Of a DNA stretch of 64,000 nucleotides, positions 1 to 8,504 are shown piece after piece (the first letter of the stretch is position 1; each line of letters begins with the position of its first letter). Where the stretch lies: contig CALISI010000016.1 in NCBI GenBank assembly GCA_938041695.1, positions 1 to 64,000 on the forward strand. The letters run 5' to 3'. A model generated the notes under the pieces. It made no database searches. It had not been told where the DNA came from and saw nothing but the letters and a program-made list of their open reading frames with translations. The translations under genes were made by a program, and so were the position numbers. This DNA comes from an uncultured Actinomyces sp. (GTDB lineage: Bacteria; Actinomycetota; Actinomycetes; Actinomycetales; Actinomycetaceae).

Positions 1-550
1 AAGAATCAACAATCTGGAAATACCAGGCCGGAGAGCACGAGGCCAGGGCCTGGAACACGGGGAAATAGTCCTCGTCGATGAGGATGGTGCGGCCGACCGA
101 ATCCATGAGGGATCGAACGGCGTCGACCTGCGCGTCGGTGGCGCGCGTGGCCGTCAGGGCGGTCATGGACTGCCCGACGGTGGCCGCGACGTTCGGCATG
201 ACGCGCACGAGCGGGATGCCCGCGCCGAAGTCAGTGGTGATCTGGTCGAGGGTGCGTCCTGCTGCCAGGGAGACGACGCAGACGTCGGGTCGGGGGACCA
301 CGATGGGGGAGATCTCCTTGACGACCGCGCGCTGGTCCTTGGGCTTGACGGCCAGGATGATGATGTCGGCCTGGCGGGCCAGGGATGCGTTCGAGGACGC
401 GGCGGTCGCGCCGAGCTCGTCGGCGAAATCGCAGGCCTTTGCGGCCGTGCGGTTGGAGAAGACCAGTGTCGCAGGATCGACGCCGGACGCGACGGCACCG
501 CGAGCGATGGCCTGGGCCATGGCTCCCGTTCCGATGAATCCGATACGCAT
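1..550 (-). CDS. proC: Pyrroline-5-carboxylate reductase, C-terminus cut by window edge
   Basis: Catalyses the last step of proline synthesis, NAD(P)H-dependent reduction of pyrroline-5-carboxylate to proline in the cytosol. The minus-strand reading frame is open from the ATG at 550 to the window edge (183 codons of a family length near 270). It begins MRIGFIGTGAMAQAIARG, the Rossmann dinucleotide-binding loop GxGxMA at residues 6-11, and continues with FSNRTAAKA and the VKP segment typical of ProC. GGAG lies 6 nt before the ATG. Only the N-terminal domain is in the window. The gene stands alone on the minus strand, separated from the next minus-strand frame by a strong hairpin. Confidence 0.93.
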   Translation of the reverse strand, partial: MRIGFIGTGAMAQAIARGAVASGVDPATLVFSNRTAAKACDFADELGATAASSNASLARQADIIILAVKPKDQRAVVKEISPIVVPRPDVCVVSLAAGRTLDQITTDFGAGIPLVRVMPNVAATVGQSMTALTATRATDAQVDAVRSLMDSVGRTILIDEDYFPVFQALASCSPAWYFQIVDS

Positions 551-633
551 CAGGGTCTCCCACGAGAAATTGATTAATTGCGATGCAGTCTACTCCACTT
601 TGCCGTTTCTTGGTGTAGTGGTCGCACTGTGAG

Positions 634-683
634 ACAAGGCCGGGGCGTGGTCTCCCGCAAGGAGTCCCGCGCCCCGGCCTTGT
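634..683 (-). terminator. Strong inverted repeat, likely intrinsic terminator
   Basis: Two perfect 14-nt arms, ACAAGGCCGGGGCG at 634-647 and its complement at 670-683, are separated by 22 nt. The hairpin lies directly downstream of the minus-strand frame ending at 700 and upstream of proC, so it would end transcription of the former. There is no long T-run, so it could also work with Rho. The arm is a one-base variant of the ACGAGGCCGGGG motif that recurs in this window. Confidence 0.65.
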
Positions 684-699
684 GCCGACATCGTGGGTG

Positions 700-960
700 T
701 CAGCGCTTGCGCGTGCCGAAGAAGGAGCGCGTGATCTCGCGGCCGGCGGTACGCAGGACGGACCCGAGGACGTTTTCGACCTGGCGGGTGCGGCGTTCGG
801 CGGCGCGCTGGTGGGCGGCCTCCTCCTTCTCCTGCTGCTTCTCAACCTGGCGGCGCAGCCGCTCCATTTCCTTTTGACGAGCGGCCTCAGCCTCGGCGGC
901 CTTCGCCGCGGCCTCCGCTGCGGCGAGCTACGCCTTCAGATCCTCGATGTTCTTGCTCAT
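700..960 (-). pseudogene. Amber-interrupted short frame resembling the C-terminal tail of HerA/DUF853 helicases
   Basis: Read on the minus strand from ATG 958-960, the frame gives MSKNIEDLKA, then TAG as codon 11, then 75 more in-frame codons to a TGA at 700-702. The continuation is an Ala/Glu/Lys/Arg-rich coiled-coil stretch ending NVLGSVLRTAGREITRSFFG followed by a basic tail. Alanine-rich coils ending this way are, as I recall, typical of the C-terminus of HerA-like (DUF853) ATPases; that link is from memory. An internal ATG at 865-867 could still give a 55-residue product, and the preserved amino-acid composition after the TAG argues it is or recently was coding. It may be a decayed gene, a sequencing error, or a small gene starting inside. 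Confidence 0.45.
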
Positions 961-1024
961 GGTGTGGTCTTTCGGCTCTGGGCGCGGTGCGCCACTGTAC
1001 TTCGACGTTACCGGAACAGTATCC

Positions 1025-1044
1025 CTTGGGACTGCAGTCCCAAG
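1025..1044. promoter_or_regulatory. 20-bp perfect palindrome upstream of comEA
   Basis: CTTGGGACTGCAGTCCCAAG is self-complementary over all 20 bases. It lies about 125 bp before comEA and about 65 bp before the divergent small frame, the geometry of a dimeric-regulator operator. No regulator gene is adjacent, so the binding protein is unknown. Confidence 0.5.
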
Positions 1045-1048
1045 CGAG

Positions 1049-1115
1049 TTATTCACGGGCGGGGTGAGTGTGGGATTCATCCACAACCCCTGGGCGTGCC
1101 GAGCGGTTATCCACA
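1049..1115. promoter_or_regulatory. Cluster of DnaA-box-like nonamers
   Basis: A perfect TTATCCACA is at 1107-1115. Related copies are TCATCCACA at 1077-1085 and TTATTCACG at 1049-1057, all on the plus strand within 67 bp. The first matches the DnaA consensus; the other two differ by one and two bases. They precede comEA. No dnaA or dnaN gene is in the window, so this is not evidently oriC; a titration or regulatory site is possible. Confidence 0.45.
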
Positions 1116-1155
1116 GGGGTCGTTGTTCGTGTGCTCTCCCCTCATCCCTGGGGGC

Positions 1156-1161
1156 TAGCGT
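1156..1161 (+). promoter_or_regulatory. Probable -10 box of a leaderless comEA transcript
   Basis: TAGCGT ends exactly 6 nt before the comEA ATG and no ribosome-binding site is visible, as expected if transcription starts at the start codon. Confidence 0.4.
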
Positions 1162-1167
1162 GTATGC

Positions 1168-1908
1168 ATGAACGTGTCACGCTGGTTGGCTCGTCGGCGC
1201 ATGGCGGCGCTGACAAAAGCCGTATACGACAGTGCCCTGACTGAGGACGACGAACCTGCCGAACCGAGCGTCGTCCGCTTCCTCCCCGGCGGGGTGAGCG
1301 TCGCCGCCCTCGTCGTCGTGGTCGTACTCATCGCAGCTGTGGGCGTATGGAGGCACGCGGCCACGCAAGAACGTGCCGACAGCTTCGCTGAATCCTCTTC
1401 AGAGCGACAGGAAAGTGGGGCCACGGCAGTTACTGCGCCCCCAGCCGGGTCCGCACCCCCCTCCGCATCAGTGGGGGAGCATGCCACAGACGTTGTCGTC
1501 TACGTCTCCGGAGCGGTTGCCTCTCCCGGAGTCCTCACCCTTCCCGCCTCCTCCCGCGTCATCGACGCCATCACCGCAGCGGGAGGAGCTCTGCCCGAGG
1601 CCGACCTGGAGTCGATCAACCTCGCACGCATCCTGGTCGATGGTGAGCAGATTCGGGTTGGCGTCGCAGGGGAGTCACCGCCGCCCTCGTCGCCCGAAGG
1701 GGACACGTCCGCGGGAGCTTGCGTCCGCCTCACCACAGCGACCGAGACAGACCTTCAGACGCTACCCGGCATCGGACCCGCACTCGCCAAGCGCATCGTC
1801 ACCTACCGATCCACGCACCCACGCCTGACATCCGTCGACGAGCTCGACGACGTCCCCGGCATCGGCCCCTCACTCATCGAGAAGATACGACCCGGGGTGT
1901 GCGCATGA
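1168..1908 (+). CDS. comEA: ComEA-type DNA-uptake receptor
   Basis: Membrane-anchored double-stranded DNA-binding protein that hands DNA to the ComEC channel during natural transformation. The 246-residue product has a cytosolic N-terminus, one membrane segment at about residues 43-61, a low-complexity linker, an SLBB-type domain from about 110 (VVVYVSGAVASPG) and a C-terminal tandem helix-hairpin-helix with TLPGIGPALAKRI and VPGIGPSLIEKI. The start ATG lacks a Shine-Dalgarno sequence and sits 6 nt after a -10-like hexamer. The stop overlaps the comEC start by 4 nt, so the two are translationally coupled. Whether the organism is competent cannot be read from these two genes alone. Confidence 0.92.
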   Translation: MNVSRWLARRRMAALTKAVYDSALTEDDEPAEPSVVRFLPGGVSVAALVVVVVLIAAVGVWRHAATQERADSFAESSSERQESGATAVTAPPAGSAPPSASVGEHATDVVVYVSGAVASPGVLTLPASSRVIDAITAAGGALPEADLESINLARILVDGEQIRVGVAGESPPPSSPEGDTSAGACVRLTTATETDLQTLPGIGPALAKRIVTYRSTHPRLTSVDELDDVPGIGPSLIEKIRPGVCA

Positions 1909-3467
1909 GCGACTCACAATGCGCTCCCCGCATGATCGACCTGCGCCTCGCACCCGCAGCCGCCGCCACCTGGGGTGCCACCTGGTGGGCGACGGGACAC
2001 CGCGCGCCCTGGGAGAGCATCGGCGCGTGCGCCCTCCTCGCCCTCGCCTGCGCCGCCGCCTACGCGTGCTCACGACGAGGCCGAAGCGCCCCCCGCCACG
2101 CCCTCACCCCACCCGCATCAATCCGCCTCGGCCTCGCACTGCTCCTCGCATGCGTGGCCTGCGCGCTCGCGGTTGGGTCCGTCGCGCGCAAGCAATACGA
2201 CGGGGACCCCACCCGCCGCGACTCCGGACCGATCCACGCGCGCGTACGCCTGCAAACCGACCCAGCCCCGGCCTCGTCCGGCTTCTCCACCACGCGACAC
2301 GCCCGAGCGCGAATCGAGGCCGTCGCAGCGGGGAAGGAATGGATACCCGCCCATGCGACCGCGCTCGTGAACGCTCCCGGGTGGGACAGCGGCGCGCGCG
2401 GCGATATCTACGAGGTCTGGGGGAGCCTGGACGCCACCTTCGCAGCCGACGCGCCATCGGTCGGCACGATACGCGTCAGACGATCCCAGCTGATCGAGCG
2501 ACCCGATGGTCTGGCGAGCTGGAGGCGCTCCACCCATGACACCTTCGCCCGCGCATGCTCCTCCCTGCCCAGGGACGCCCGCGCCCTCGTACCCGGCATG
2601 GCAATCGGAGACGACCGAGGCATGCCCGCAGACCTCGCCCAAGCCATGAGAACGACCTCCCTCACCCACCTCACCGCCGTCTCCGGATCCCACATCGTCA
2701 TCATCCTCGCCACCGTCACCCTCGTCGTCCCCCCGCGCAAAACCATGCGCCTGACAGCAACCATCCTCGTCCTGGGCACAATCCTCATCCTCGTCGGCCC
2801 CGAAGCCTCAGTTCTACGCTCCACCTGCGTTGCGGCCGTCGCTGCCCTCGGACTCATCCTCGGACGCGACGGCCAATCCATCGCCGCCCTGAGCGCCGTC
2901 GTCATAGCGACGCTCCTCATCGACCCCTGGGCATCGCGCTCCTACGGCTTTGCCCTCTCCGTGCTCGCCGCGCTCGCGGTCGTGGGCCCGTCGTCTGCGC
3001 TCATTCGTCGCTCACGCCGACGCATTCGCGGGGATACGCGCGCGGGGCGCACGCTGCGTCGTCTCGTGGAGATGGTCTGCGTGCCCGCTCTCGCGGAACT
3101 CGCTACCGCGCCCCTCGTCGTGTCACTCTCCGGAACCGTGCCGGTGTGGGGGATCATCGCTAACGTCGTTGCCGAGCCCGCCGTTCCCATCGCGACGATC
3201 GCGGGGATTGCGGGTGCTCTCCTCGCCCCGCTGAGTATCCCAGTAGCCTCGGCGTGCGCCCGCGTTTCCTCGTTGGCGACCGCATGGATCGCAGGAACAG
3301 CGCGCTTGTGCGCGAACCTGCCTGGAAACGGGGTGGCCGTTCCCGGCGGGGCCTCGACCGTTGTGGGCATCTATGCCTGCTGTTGCTGCGGATGGCTCGC
3401 GTGGAGGGCGTGGGTGCGGTGGGGAGCTCCGCTCATTGACGAGAGTGAAACGTCAGCGCAGGAGTAA
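1905..3467 (+). CDS. comEC: ComEC/Rec2 competence channel, form without metallo-beta-lactamase domain
   Basis: Polytopic membrane protein thought to form the pore through which single-stranded DNA enters the cytosol. The ATG overlaps the comEA stop (ATGA). The 520-residue protein starts with hydrophobic segments, has a periplasmic OB-like region, then the competence core with LTAVSGSHIVII (conserved in ComEC) followed by many membrane helices. It ends shortly after the last helix, so the C-terminal metallo-beta-lactamase domain of full-length ComEC (about 700-800 residues) is absent. A hydrolase domain could be encoded elsewhere or be dispensable. Confidence 0.9.
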   Translation: MSDSQCAPRMIDLRLAPAAAATWGATWWATGHRAPWESIGACALLALACAAAYACSRRGRSAPRHALTPPASIRLGLALLLACVACALAVGSVARKQYDGDPTRRDSGPIHARVRLQTDPAPASSGFSTTRHARARIEAVAAGKEWIPAHATALVNAPGWDSGARGDIYEVWGSLDATFAADAPSVGTIRVRRSQLIERPDGLASWRRSTHDTFARACSSLPRDARALVPGMAIGDDRGMPADLAQAMRTTSLTHLTAVSGSHIVIILATVTLVVPPRKTMRLTATILVLGTILILVGPEASVLRSTCVAAVAALGLILGRDGQSIAALSAVVIATLLIDPWASRSYGFALSVLAALAVVGPSSALIRRSRRRIRGDTRAGRTLRRLVEMVCVPALAELATAPLVVSLSGTVPVWGIIANVVAEPAVPIATIAGIAGALLAPLSIPVASACARVSSLATAWIAGTARLCANLPGNGVAVPGGASTVVGIYACCCCGWLAWRAWVRWGAPLIDESETSAQE

Positions 3468-3605
3468 GACGCCACTGTGGGGGTGCCGTCAAACCGTCGT
3501 GACACCTGCCACGACTATTGTCCACCGTGGGCAAAGAGGGACGCAGATGGGGCCGCCGAGTGGCAGACTTAGGGAGTTACTATCACAGCGGAAAGGCAGG
3601 AAGAC

Positions 3606-4583
3606 GTGGCAGCACGCGGTTCGCGCCCGGCGGCCCCAGCCGAGATAACGCTGGCACCCATCGTGTTGATTAAAGGCCCCGAAGGCCTCCTCGTTGACCG
3701 TGCCCTCGACCGGCTGCGCGCCCTCGCCCACGAGGCTGACCCCAACCTCGAACGCACCGACATCAACGCGGCCACCTACCAGGCCGGACAGCTCGATGTT
3801 ATTGCCTCGCCCTCGCTCTTTGGCGAATCCCGCATGGTCATCATCCGGGACCTCGAGACCATGAGCGATGCACTCGCGAACGACCTCATCGCCTACTGCG
3901 CGGCCCCCGCCCCCGACGTGTGGATGTTCCTGGCCCATCCCGGTGGAAACGCTCGGGGCAAGAAAGTCATCGACACGATCACCAAGGCCAAATGGCCCGT
4001 GATCCCCGCCGACCCGCTGAAAAACGACCGCGACAAGCTGGCCCTCATTGCCTCCGACGTGCGGGCCGCGCGTCGGCAGATGGATACCGAGGCCCAGCAA
4101 GCCCTCGTGGACGCGCTTGGTAACGACCCTCGAGCGATGGCTGGCGCACTGGCGCAGCTTCTCTCCGACGTGAGCGGACGCATCACCTTGGAGGACGTAC
4201 GGTGCTATCAGTCAGGGCGCGTCGAGGCCACGGGATACGACGTCGCCGACGCGGCCGTCACGGGCAACTCCGCGAAGGCGCTCACGCTCGCCCGGCACGC
4301 GTTCGCGACCGGCATCGCCCCGCAGCTGCTCGTCACCGCCCTGGCCATGAAGTTCCGCGCCATGGCGAAGGTGTCGATCGGTGGATCGGCATCCACCTTG
4401 AAGATGGCGCCCTGGCAGGTGGACCGAGCCCGACGTGAGCTGCGCGGCTGGTCCGACGCCTCGCTGGCAGGGGCCTTCGGTGCCATCGCCACGGCTGACG
4501 CCGAAACAAAGGGCGCGTCGCGGGATCCCGAGCGCGCCATCGAAAAAGCACTTATCACCATCTGCAGGCTGCACGGGCGCTAA
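3606..4583 (+). CDS. holA: DNA polymerase III subunit delta
   Basis: Clamp-loader subunit that opens the sliding clamp at replication forks. The 325-residue product carries the delta N-terminal signature (IVLIKGPEGLLVDRALDRL, residues about 19-37) and the C-terminal collar helices rich in Ala/Leu. It starts with GTG at 3606 preceded by GGAAG. It follows comEC, the usual actinobacterial order comEA-comEC-holA-rpsT, but here rpsT is displaced by an ABC exporter pair. Confidence 0.9.
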   Translation: MAARGSRPAAPAEITLAPIVLIKGPEGLLVDRALDRLRALAHEADPNLERTDINAATYQAGQLDVIASPSLFGESRMVIIRDLETMSDALANDLIAYCAAPAPDVWMFLAHPGGNARGKKVIDTITKAKWPVIPADPLKNDRDKLALIASDVRAARRQMDTEAQQALVDALGNDPRAMAGALAQLLSDVSGRITLEDVRCYQSGRVEATGYDVADAAVTGNSAKALTLARHAFATGIAPQLLVTALAMKFRAMAKVSIGGSASTLKMAPWQVDRARRELRGWSDASLAGAFGAIATADAETKGASRDPERAIEKALITICRLHGR

Positions 4584-4637
4584 AAGCGCGCCCCGGCCTC
4601 GTCTATCGGATGTCCGTAGGGAACGAAGAGGAGAAGA

Positions 4638-6386
4638 ATGAAAACCATTCAAACGCTGGTGGGGAGGCTACGCGAGTTTAAGACCTCCTCGATCCTGACC
4701 CCGCTGTTCATCATCGGGGAAGTGGTCCTCGAGTGCTTGATCCCGCTCACCATGGTCTCGCTCGTGGATGCGCTCGACGGCGTGTCCCTGAGCCCCGTCA
4801 TGCGCCTGGGCCTGATCCTGACCGGGCTGGCTTTCGCATCGCTGGCCTGCGGTATCCTCTCCGCACGTTTCGCGGCGACCGCCTCGGTGGGCCTGGCGAA
4901 AAACCTGCGCCAGGACCTCTTCTTTAAGGTGCAGGACTTCTCGTTTGCCGACATCGACCGCTTCTCGACGTCCTCTCTGGTCACTCGCATGACCACGGAC
5001 GTCACCAACGTGCAAAACGCCTTCGGCATGCTCATCCGCATCGCTGTGCGCGTGCCCCTCATGATCGTCTTCTCCATCGTGATGGCGTGGCGTATCAACG
5101 TCCAGATGGCCCTCATCTTCCTCGGGATGGTGCCGGTGCTCGCCATCATTCTGGCAGCCATCGTGCTCATCGCCTTCCCGATCTTCCGCCGTATTTTCAA
5201 GAAGTACGATGCCCTGAACAATTCCGTGCAGGAGAACGTCGCCGCGATCCGCGTGGTGAAGTCCTTCGTCACCGAAGAACATGAGACCACGAAGTTCCGC
5301 GTCGCCTCGCAGGACGTGCGCAAGGACTTCACCAACGCGGAGAAGCTCATCGCGCTCAACAGCCCGGTCATGATGTTCTTCATCTTCGCAGCGATCGTCG
5401 CCGTCGACTACGTCGGCGCGTCCATCATCATCAACTCGGGAGCGGCCGAGCTGACGAAGGGCGGACTCACCGCCCTCATCACCTACGGCATCCAGATCCT
5501 GACACATATGCTGATGCTCGCCTTCATCTTCGTCATGACGACGATGGCCGCAGAGTCCGCGCATCGTATCGCCGAGGTTCTCAACCACGAGCCGTCGCTC
5601 ACGTCACCCGAGAACGGCGCGACCGACGTTGCAGATGGTTCCGTCGTCTTCGAGGACGTGTCCTTCAAGTATTCGGCGAGCGCCGAAGAAAACGCCCTGT
5701 CTGACATCAATCTGCGCATCGAATCCGGATCGACGCTCGGCGTCGTGGGCGGCACCGGTTCGTCCAAGACCTCGCTGATCCAGCTGATCTGCCGCCTCTA
5801 CGACGTCTCCGAGGGATCCGTGAAGGTCGGCGGTCGCGACGTGCGCGACTACGAGCTGAGCGCTCTGCGTGACGCGGTCTCCGTCGTCCTGCAGAAGAAC
5901 GTTCTGTTCTCTGGAACGATCAAGGAGAACATGCGCTGGGGTAACCCCGAGGCCACCGACGAGCAGATCGAGCATGCGTGCAAGCTTGCGCAGGCCGACG
6001 AGTTCATCCAGCAGCTGCCCGGGGGCTACGACTACGTGATCTCCCGAGGCGGCAGCAACGTGTCGGGTGGCCAGAAGCAGCGCCTGTGTATCGCTCGTGC
6101 GCTGCTGAAGAAACCGAAGATCCTCATCCTGGACGACTCGACTTCCGCGGTGGATACGAAGACCGACTCGCTGATTCGCAATGCTTTTGAGACCGAGATC
6201 CCGGGCACAACGACGATCATCATCGCCCAGCGCCTTTCCTCGGTGAGCCACGCCGACCAGATCATCGTGCTGGACGACGGTCGTATCAAGGAACGTGGCA
6301 CCCACGAGGAGCTGATGGCAGCGGGCGGCGAGTACCGAGAGATCTACGATTCCCAGAACGCCGCGAGCGAAAGCGAGGTGGCCTGA
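4638..6386 (+). CDS. ABC exporter half-transporter with degenerate nucleotide site
   Basis: 582 residues with an N-terminal six-helix exporter domain (to about residue 310) and a C-terminal ATPase. Walker A reads GGTGSSKTS (about 369-377, with Ser where Gly is usual before Lys), the signature is VSGGQKQR (about 474) and Walker B is ILILDDSTSAVD (about 495), with Asp where the catalytic Glu is expected. Such a degenerate site is characteristic of one half of heterodimeric exporters such as BmrC or TM287. GAGGAG precedes the ATG. The gene is 1 nt from its partner, so they are co-translated. Likely substrates are drugs, lipids or peptides; the sequence does not tell which. Confidence 0.88.
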   Translation: MKTIQTLVGRLREFKTSSILTPLFIIGEVVLECLIPLTMVSLVDALDGVSLSPVMRLGLILTGLAFASLACGILSARFAATASVGLAKNLRQDLFFKVQDFSFADIDRFSTSSLVTRMTTDVTNVQNAFGMLIRIAVRVPLMIVFSIVMAWRINVQMALIFLGMVPVLAIILAAIVLIAFPIFRRIFKKYDALNNSVQENVAAIRVVKSFVTEEHETTKFRVASQDVRKDFTNAEKLIALNSPVMMFFIFAAIVAVDYVGASIIINSGAAELTKGGLTALITYGIQILTHMLMLAFIFVMTTMAAESAHRIAEVLNHEPSLTSPENGATDVADGSVVFEDVSFKYSASAEENALSDINLRIESGSTLGVVGGTGSSKTSLIQLICRLYDVSEGSVKVGGRDVRDYELSALRDAVSVVLQKNVLFSGTIKENMRWGNPEATDEQIEHACKLAQADEFIQQLPGGYDYVISRGGSNVSGGQKQRLCIARALLKKPKILILDDSTSAVDTKTDSLIRNAFETEIPGTTTIIIAQRLSSVSHADQIIVLDDGRIKERGTHEELMAAGGEYREIYDSQNAASESEVA

Positions 6387-6387
6387 C

Positions 6388-8319
6388 ATGGCACGCACGC
6401 GCAACTCCCGAATCGACGACGCTGACAAGCTCGAGGGTATCGAGCGTCCCTTCGGCCGCTTGATGGCCTACGTCTTCCGGCACTATCCGGTGCGCATCTG
6501 CCTGACGATTGTGTGCATCATCCTCGCATCCGTGGCCTCGGCTGTCGGCTCGATCTTCATGCAGCAGATCGTCGACAACGTCGTGACCCCGGGCCTGGCG
6601 AGCGGCTTCGACGCGGTGCGAGGAACCCTGGTACGCCTCGTCGTCATGATGGGCATCATCTTCAGTGCCGGTGTCATCGGCAACTTCATCTACACGCGTG
6701 CCATGGCGATCGTGACGCAGGGGACACTCAAGCACATGCGTGACGACATGTTCGACTCGATGGAGCGCCTGCCCCTGCGATTCTTCGACACGCACCCGCA
6801 CGGCGCGATCATGTCGACGTTCACGAACGATACGGACGCGATCCGCCAGCTGATCGGCCAGTCGATCCCGACGCTCATCCAGTCGGGCCTGACCATCATC
6901 GTGCTGGTTGGAACGATGCTCTACTACTCCGTGTGGCTGTTCCTCGTTGTGCTCCTCGTGGGCGCGCTCATGGCCTTCCTGACCGGCAAGCTTGGCGGCC
7001 TGTCGGGCCGCTTCATGAAGGCCCAGCAGGCTGCGCTGGCGGATGAAGAGGGCTTCATCGAAGAGATGATGGACGGCCAGAAGGTCGTCCAGGTCTTCAA
7101 TCACGAGCAGGACGCCAAAGATGAGTTCGTGGAGTTCAACCAGAAGCTCTTCGACTCCTCGCAGAAGGCGAACATTTACGGCAACGTGCTGATGCCTGCC
7201 CTGGGCAACATCGGCAACATCATGTACGTCGTGGTCGCCATCGTCGGCGGCGTCATGATCCTGGAACAGACGCCGAACATCCACCTGGTCGGCGTCGATG
7301 TCATCACGGTCGGCGTGGTCGTGTCCTTCCTGGGCATGGTCCGTAACTTCTCGCAGACGATCGGCCAGATGTCCATGCAGGTTCCCATGATCGCCCTGGG
7401 TATGGCTGGTGCGGGCCGCGTGTTCGCCCTCATCGACCAGAAGCCCGAGGAGGACGAGGGCTACGTGACCCTCGTGCGTGCGCGCGAGCTGCCTGATGGC
7501 ACGCTCGAGCCGACCGAGGAACGCACGGGAATCTGGGCGTGGCGCCACCCCCACCAGGCCGACGGCACCGTCACCTACACGCGCCTGCGCGGCGAGCTGG
7601 TCATGGAGGACGTTGACTTCTCCTACGATGGCGAGAAGCAGATCCTGCACGATATCTCCCTGTGGGCAAAGCCCGGTCAGAAGATCGCCTTTGTGGGCGC
7701 GACGGGTGCCGGCAAGACGACGATCACCAACCTGATCAACCGCTTCTACGACATCGCCGACGGCAAGATCCGCTACGACGGTATCAACATCAACAAGATC
7801 CATAAGCCGGACCTGCGCCGCTCGCTCGGCGTCGTCCTGCAGGACGTCAAGCTGTTCACGGGCACGGTCATGGAGAACATCCGCTACGGCCGTCTGGACG
7901 CCACGGACGAGGAATGCATTGCGGCCGCGAAGCTGGCCAATGCGGACTCCTTCATTCGCCGCCTGCCCGAGGGCTACGACACGATGCTGACGGGCAACGG
8001 CTCGAATCTCTCGCAGGGCCAGGCCCAGCTCCTGTCGATCGCGCGTGCCGCCGTGGCCGACCCGCCTGCGATGATCCTGGACGAGGCGACTTCCTCGATC
8101 GACACTCGTACCGAGGCCCACGTCCAGCAGGGCATGGATAATCTCATGGAGGGGCGCACGGTCTTCGTGATTGCCCACCGCCTGTCGACGGTGCGTAACT
8201 CGGACGCGATCATGGTCCTCGACCACGGTCGCATCATCGAGCGCGGCAGTCACGACGATCTGATCGCGCAGAAGGGCGTGTACTACCAGCTGTACACGGG
8301 CGCATTCGAGCTCGAGTAA
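6388..8319 (+). CDS. ABC exporter half-transporter with canonical catalytic site
   Basis: 643-residue partner of the preceding gene: exporter membrane domain, an inserted linker of about 50 residues before the ATPase (containing GIWAWRHPHQADGTVTYT), then Walker A GATGAGKTT (about 436), signature LSQGQAQL (about 541) and Walker B MILDEATSSIDTRTE with the catalytic Glu present. The linker and the LSQGQ signature are, from memory, typical of Firmicutes BmrD/YfiC-like exporters, so this pair may have been acquired from that phylum. It would supply the active ATP site of the heterodimer. A tetraloop hairpin terminator follows at 8341. Confidence 0.9.
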   Translation: MARTRNSRIDDADKLEGIERPFGRLMAYVFRHYPVRICLTIVCIILASVASAVGSIFMQQIVDNVVTPGLASGFDAVRGTLVRLVVMMGIIFSAGVIGNFIYTRAMAIVTQGTLKHMRDDMFDSMERLPLRFFDTHPHGAIMSTFTNDTDAIRQLIGQSIPTLIQSGLTIIVLVGTMLYYSVWLFLVVLLVGALMAFLTGKLGGLSGRFMKAQQAALADEEGFIEEMMDGQKVVQVFNHEQDAKDEFVEFNQKLFDSSQKANIYGNVLMPALGNIGNIMYVVVAIVGGVMILEQTPNIHLVGVDVITVGVVVSFLGMVRNFSQTIGQMSMQVPMIALGMAGAGRVFALIDQKPEEDEGYVTLVRARELPDGTLEPTEERTGIWAWRHPHQADGTVTYTRLRGELVMEDVDFSYDGEKQILHDISLWAKPGQKIAFVGATGAGKTTITNLINRFYDIADGKIRYDGININKIHKPDLRRSLGVVLQDVKLFTGTVMENIRYGRLDATDEECIAAAKLANADSFIRRLPEGYDTMLTGNGSNLSQGQAQLLSIARAAVADPPAMILDEATSSIDTRTEAHVQQGMDNLMEGRTVFVIAHRLSTVRNSDAIMVLDHGRIIERGSHDDLIAQKGVYYQLYTGAFELE

Positions 8320-8340
8320 GCGCTGGTGGATCGCAGTATT

Positions 8341-8370
8341 GCCCCGGCCTCGTTTCGACGAGGTCGGGGC
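8341..8370 (+). terminator. Hairpin terminator with TTCG loop
   Basis: Arms of 13 nt (8341-8353 and 8358-8370, one mismatch/wobble) close a TTCG tetraloop just after the ABC exporter genes. The left arm contains CCCCGGCCTCGT, the recurrent motif of this window. Confidence 0.75.
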
Positions 8371-8455
8371 TCAGCTATGCGCGTGACGTGCCGGAGTGTG
8401 GAACGGGTCGGGGGCATGCCTCGACCCGCACAAGCGCGGGGGAGTGGGTATACGA

Positions 8456-8484
8456 AAGCGGGCCGCCCAGTGGGCGACCCGCTT
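8456..8484 (-). terminator. Hairpin terminator of rpsT
   Basis: AAGCGGGCCGCCCA and its near-complement TGGGCGACCCGCTT form a stem immediately downstream of the minus-strand rpsT stop, with one internal mismatch and a 1-nt centre that must open into a small loop. Read on the minus strand it starts with AAGCGGGTCGCC. Confidence 0.65.
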
Positions 8485-8504
8485 CATGTCAAACGTGCGT
8501 TTGA

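Noticed and set aside
6286..8253. 655-codon open frame antisense to the second ABC gene
   Set aside because: Composition is Arg/His/Asp-rich with no recognisable domain. It exists because of the high GC and codon bias of the real gene on the other strand.
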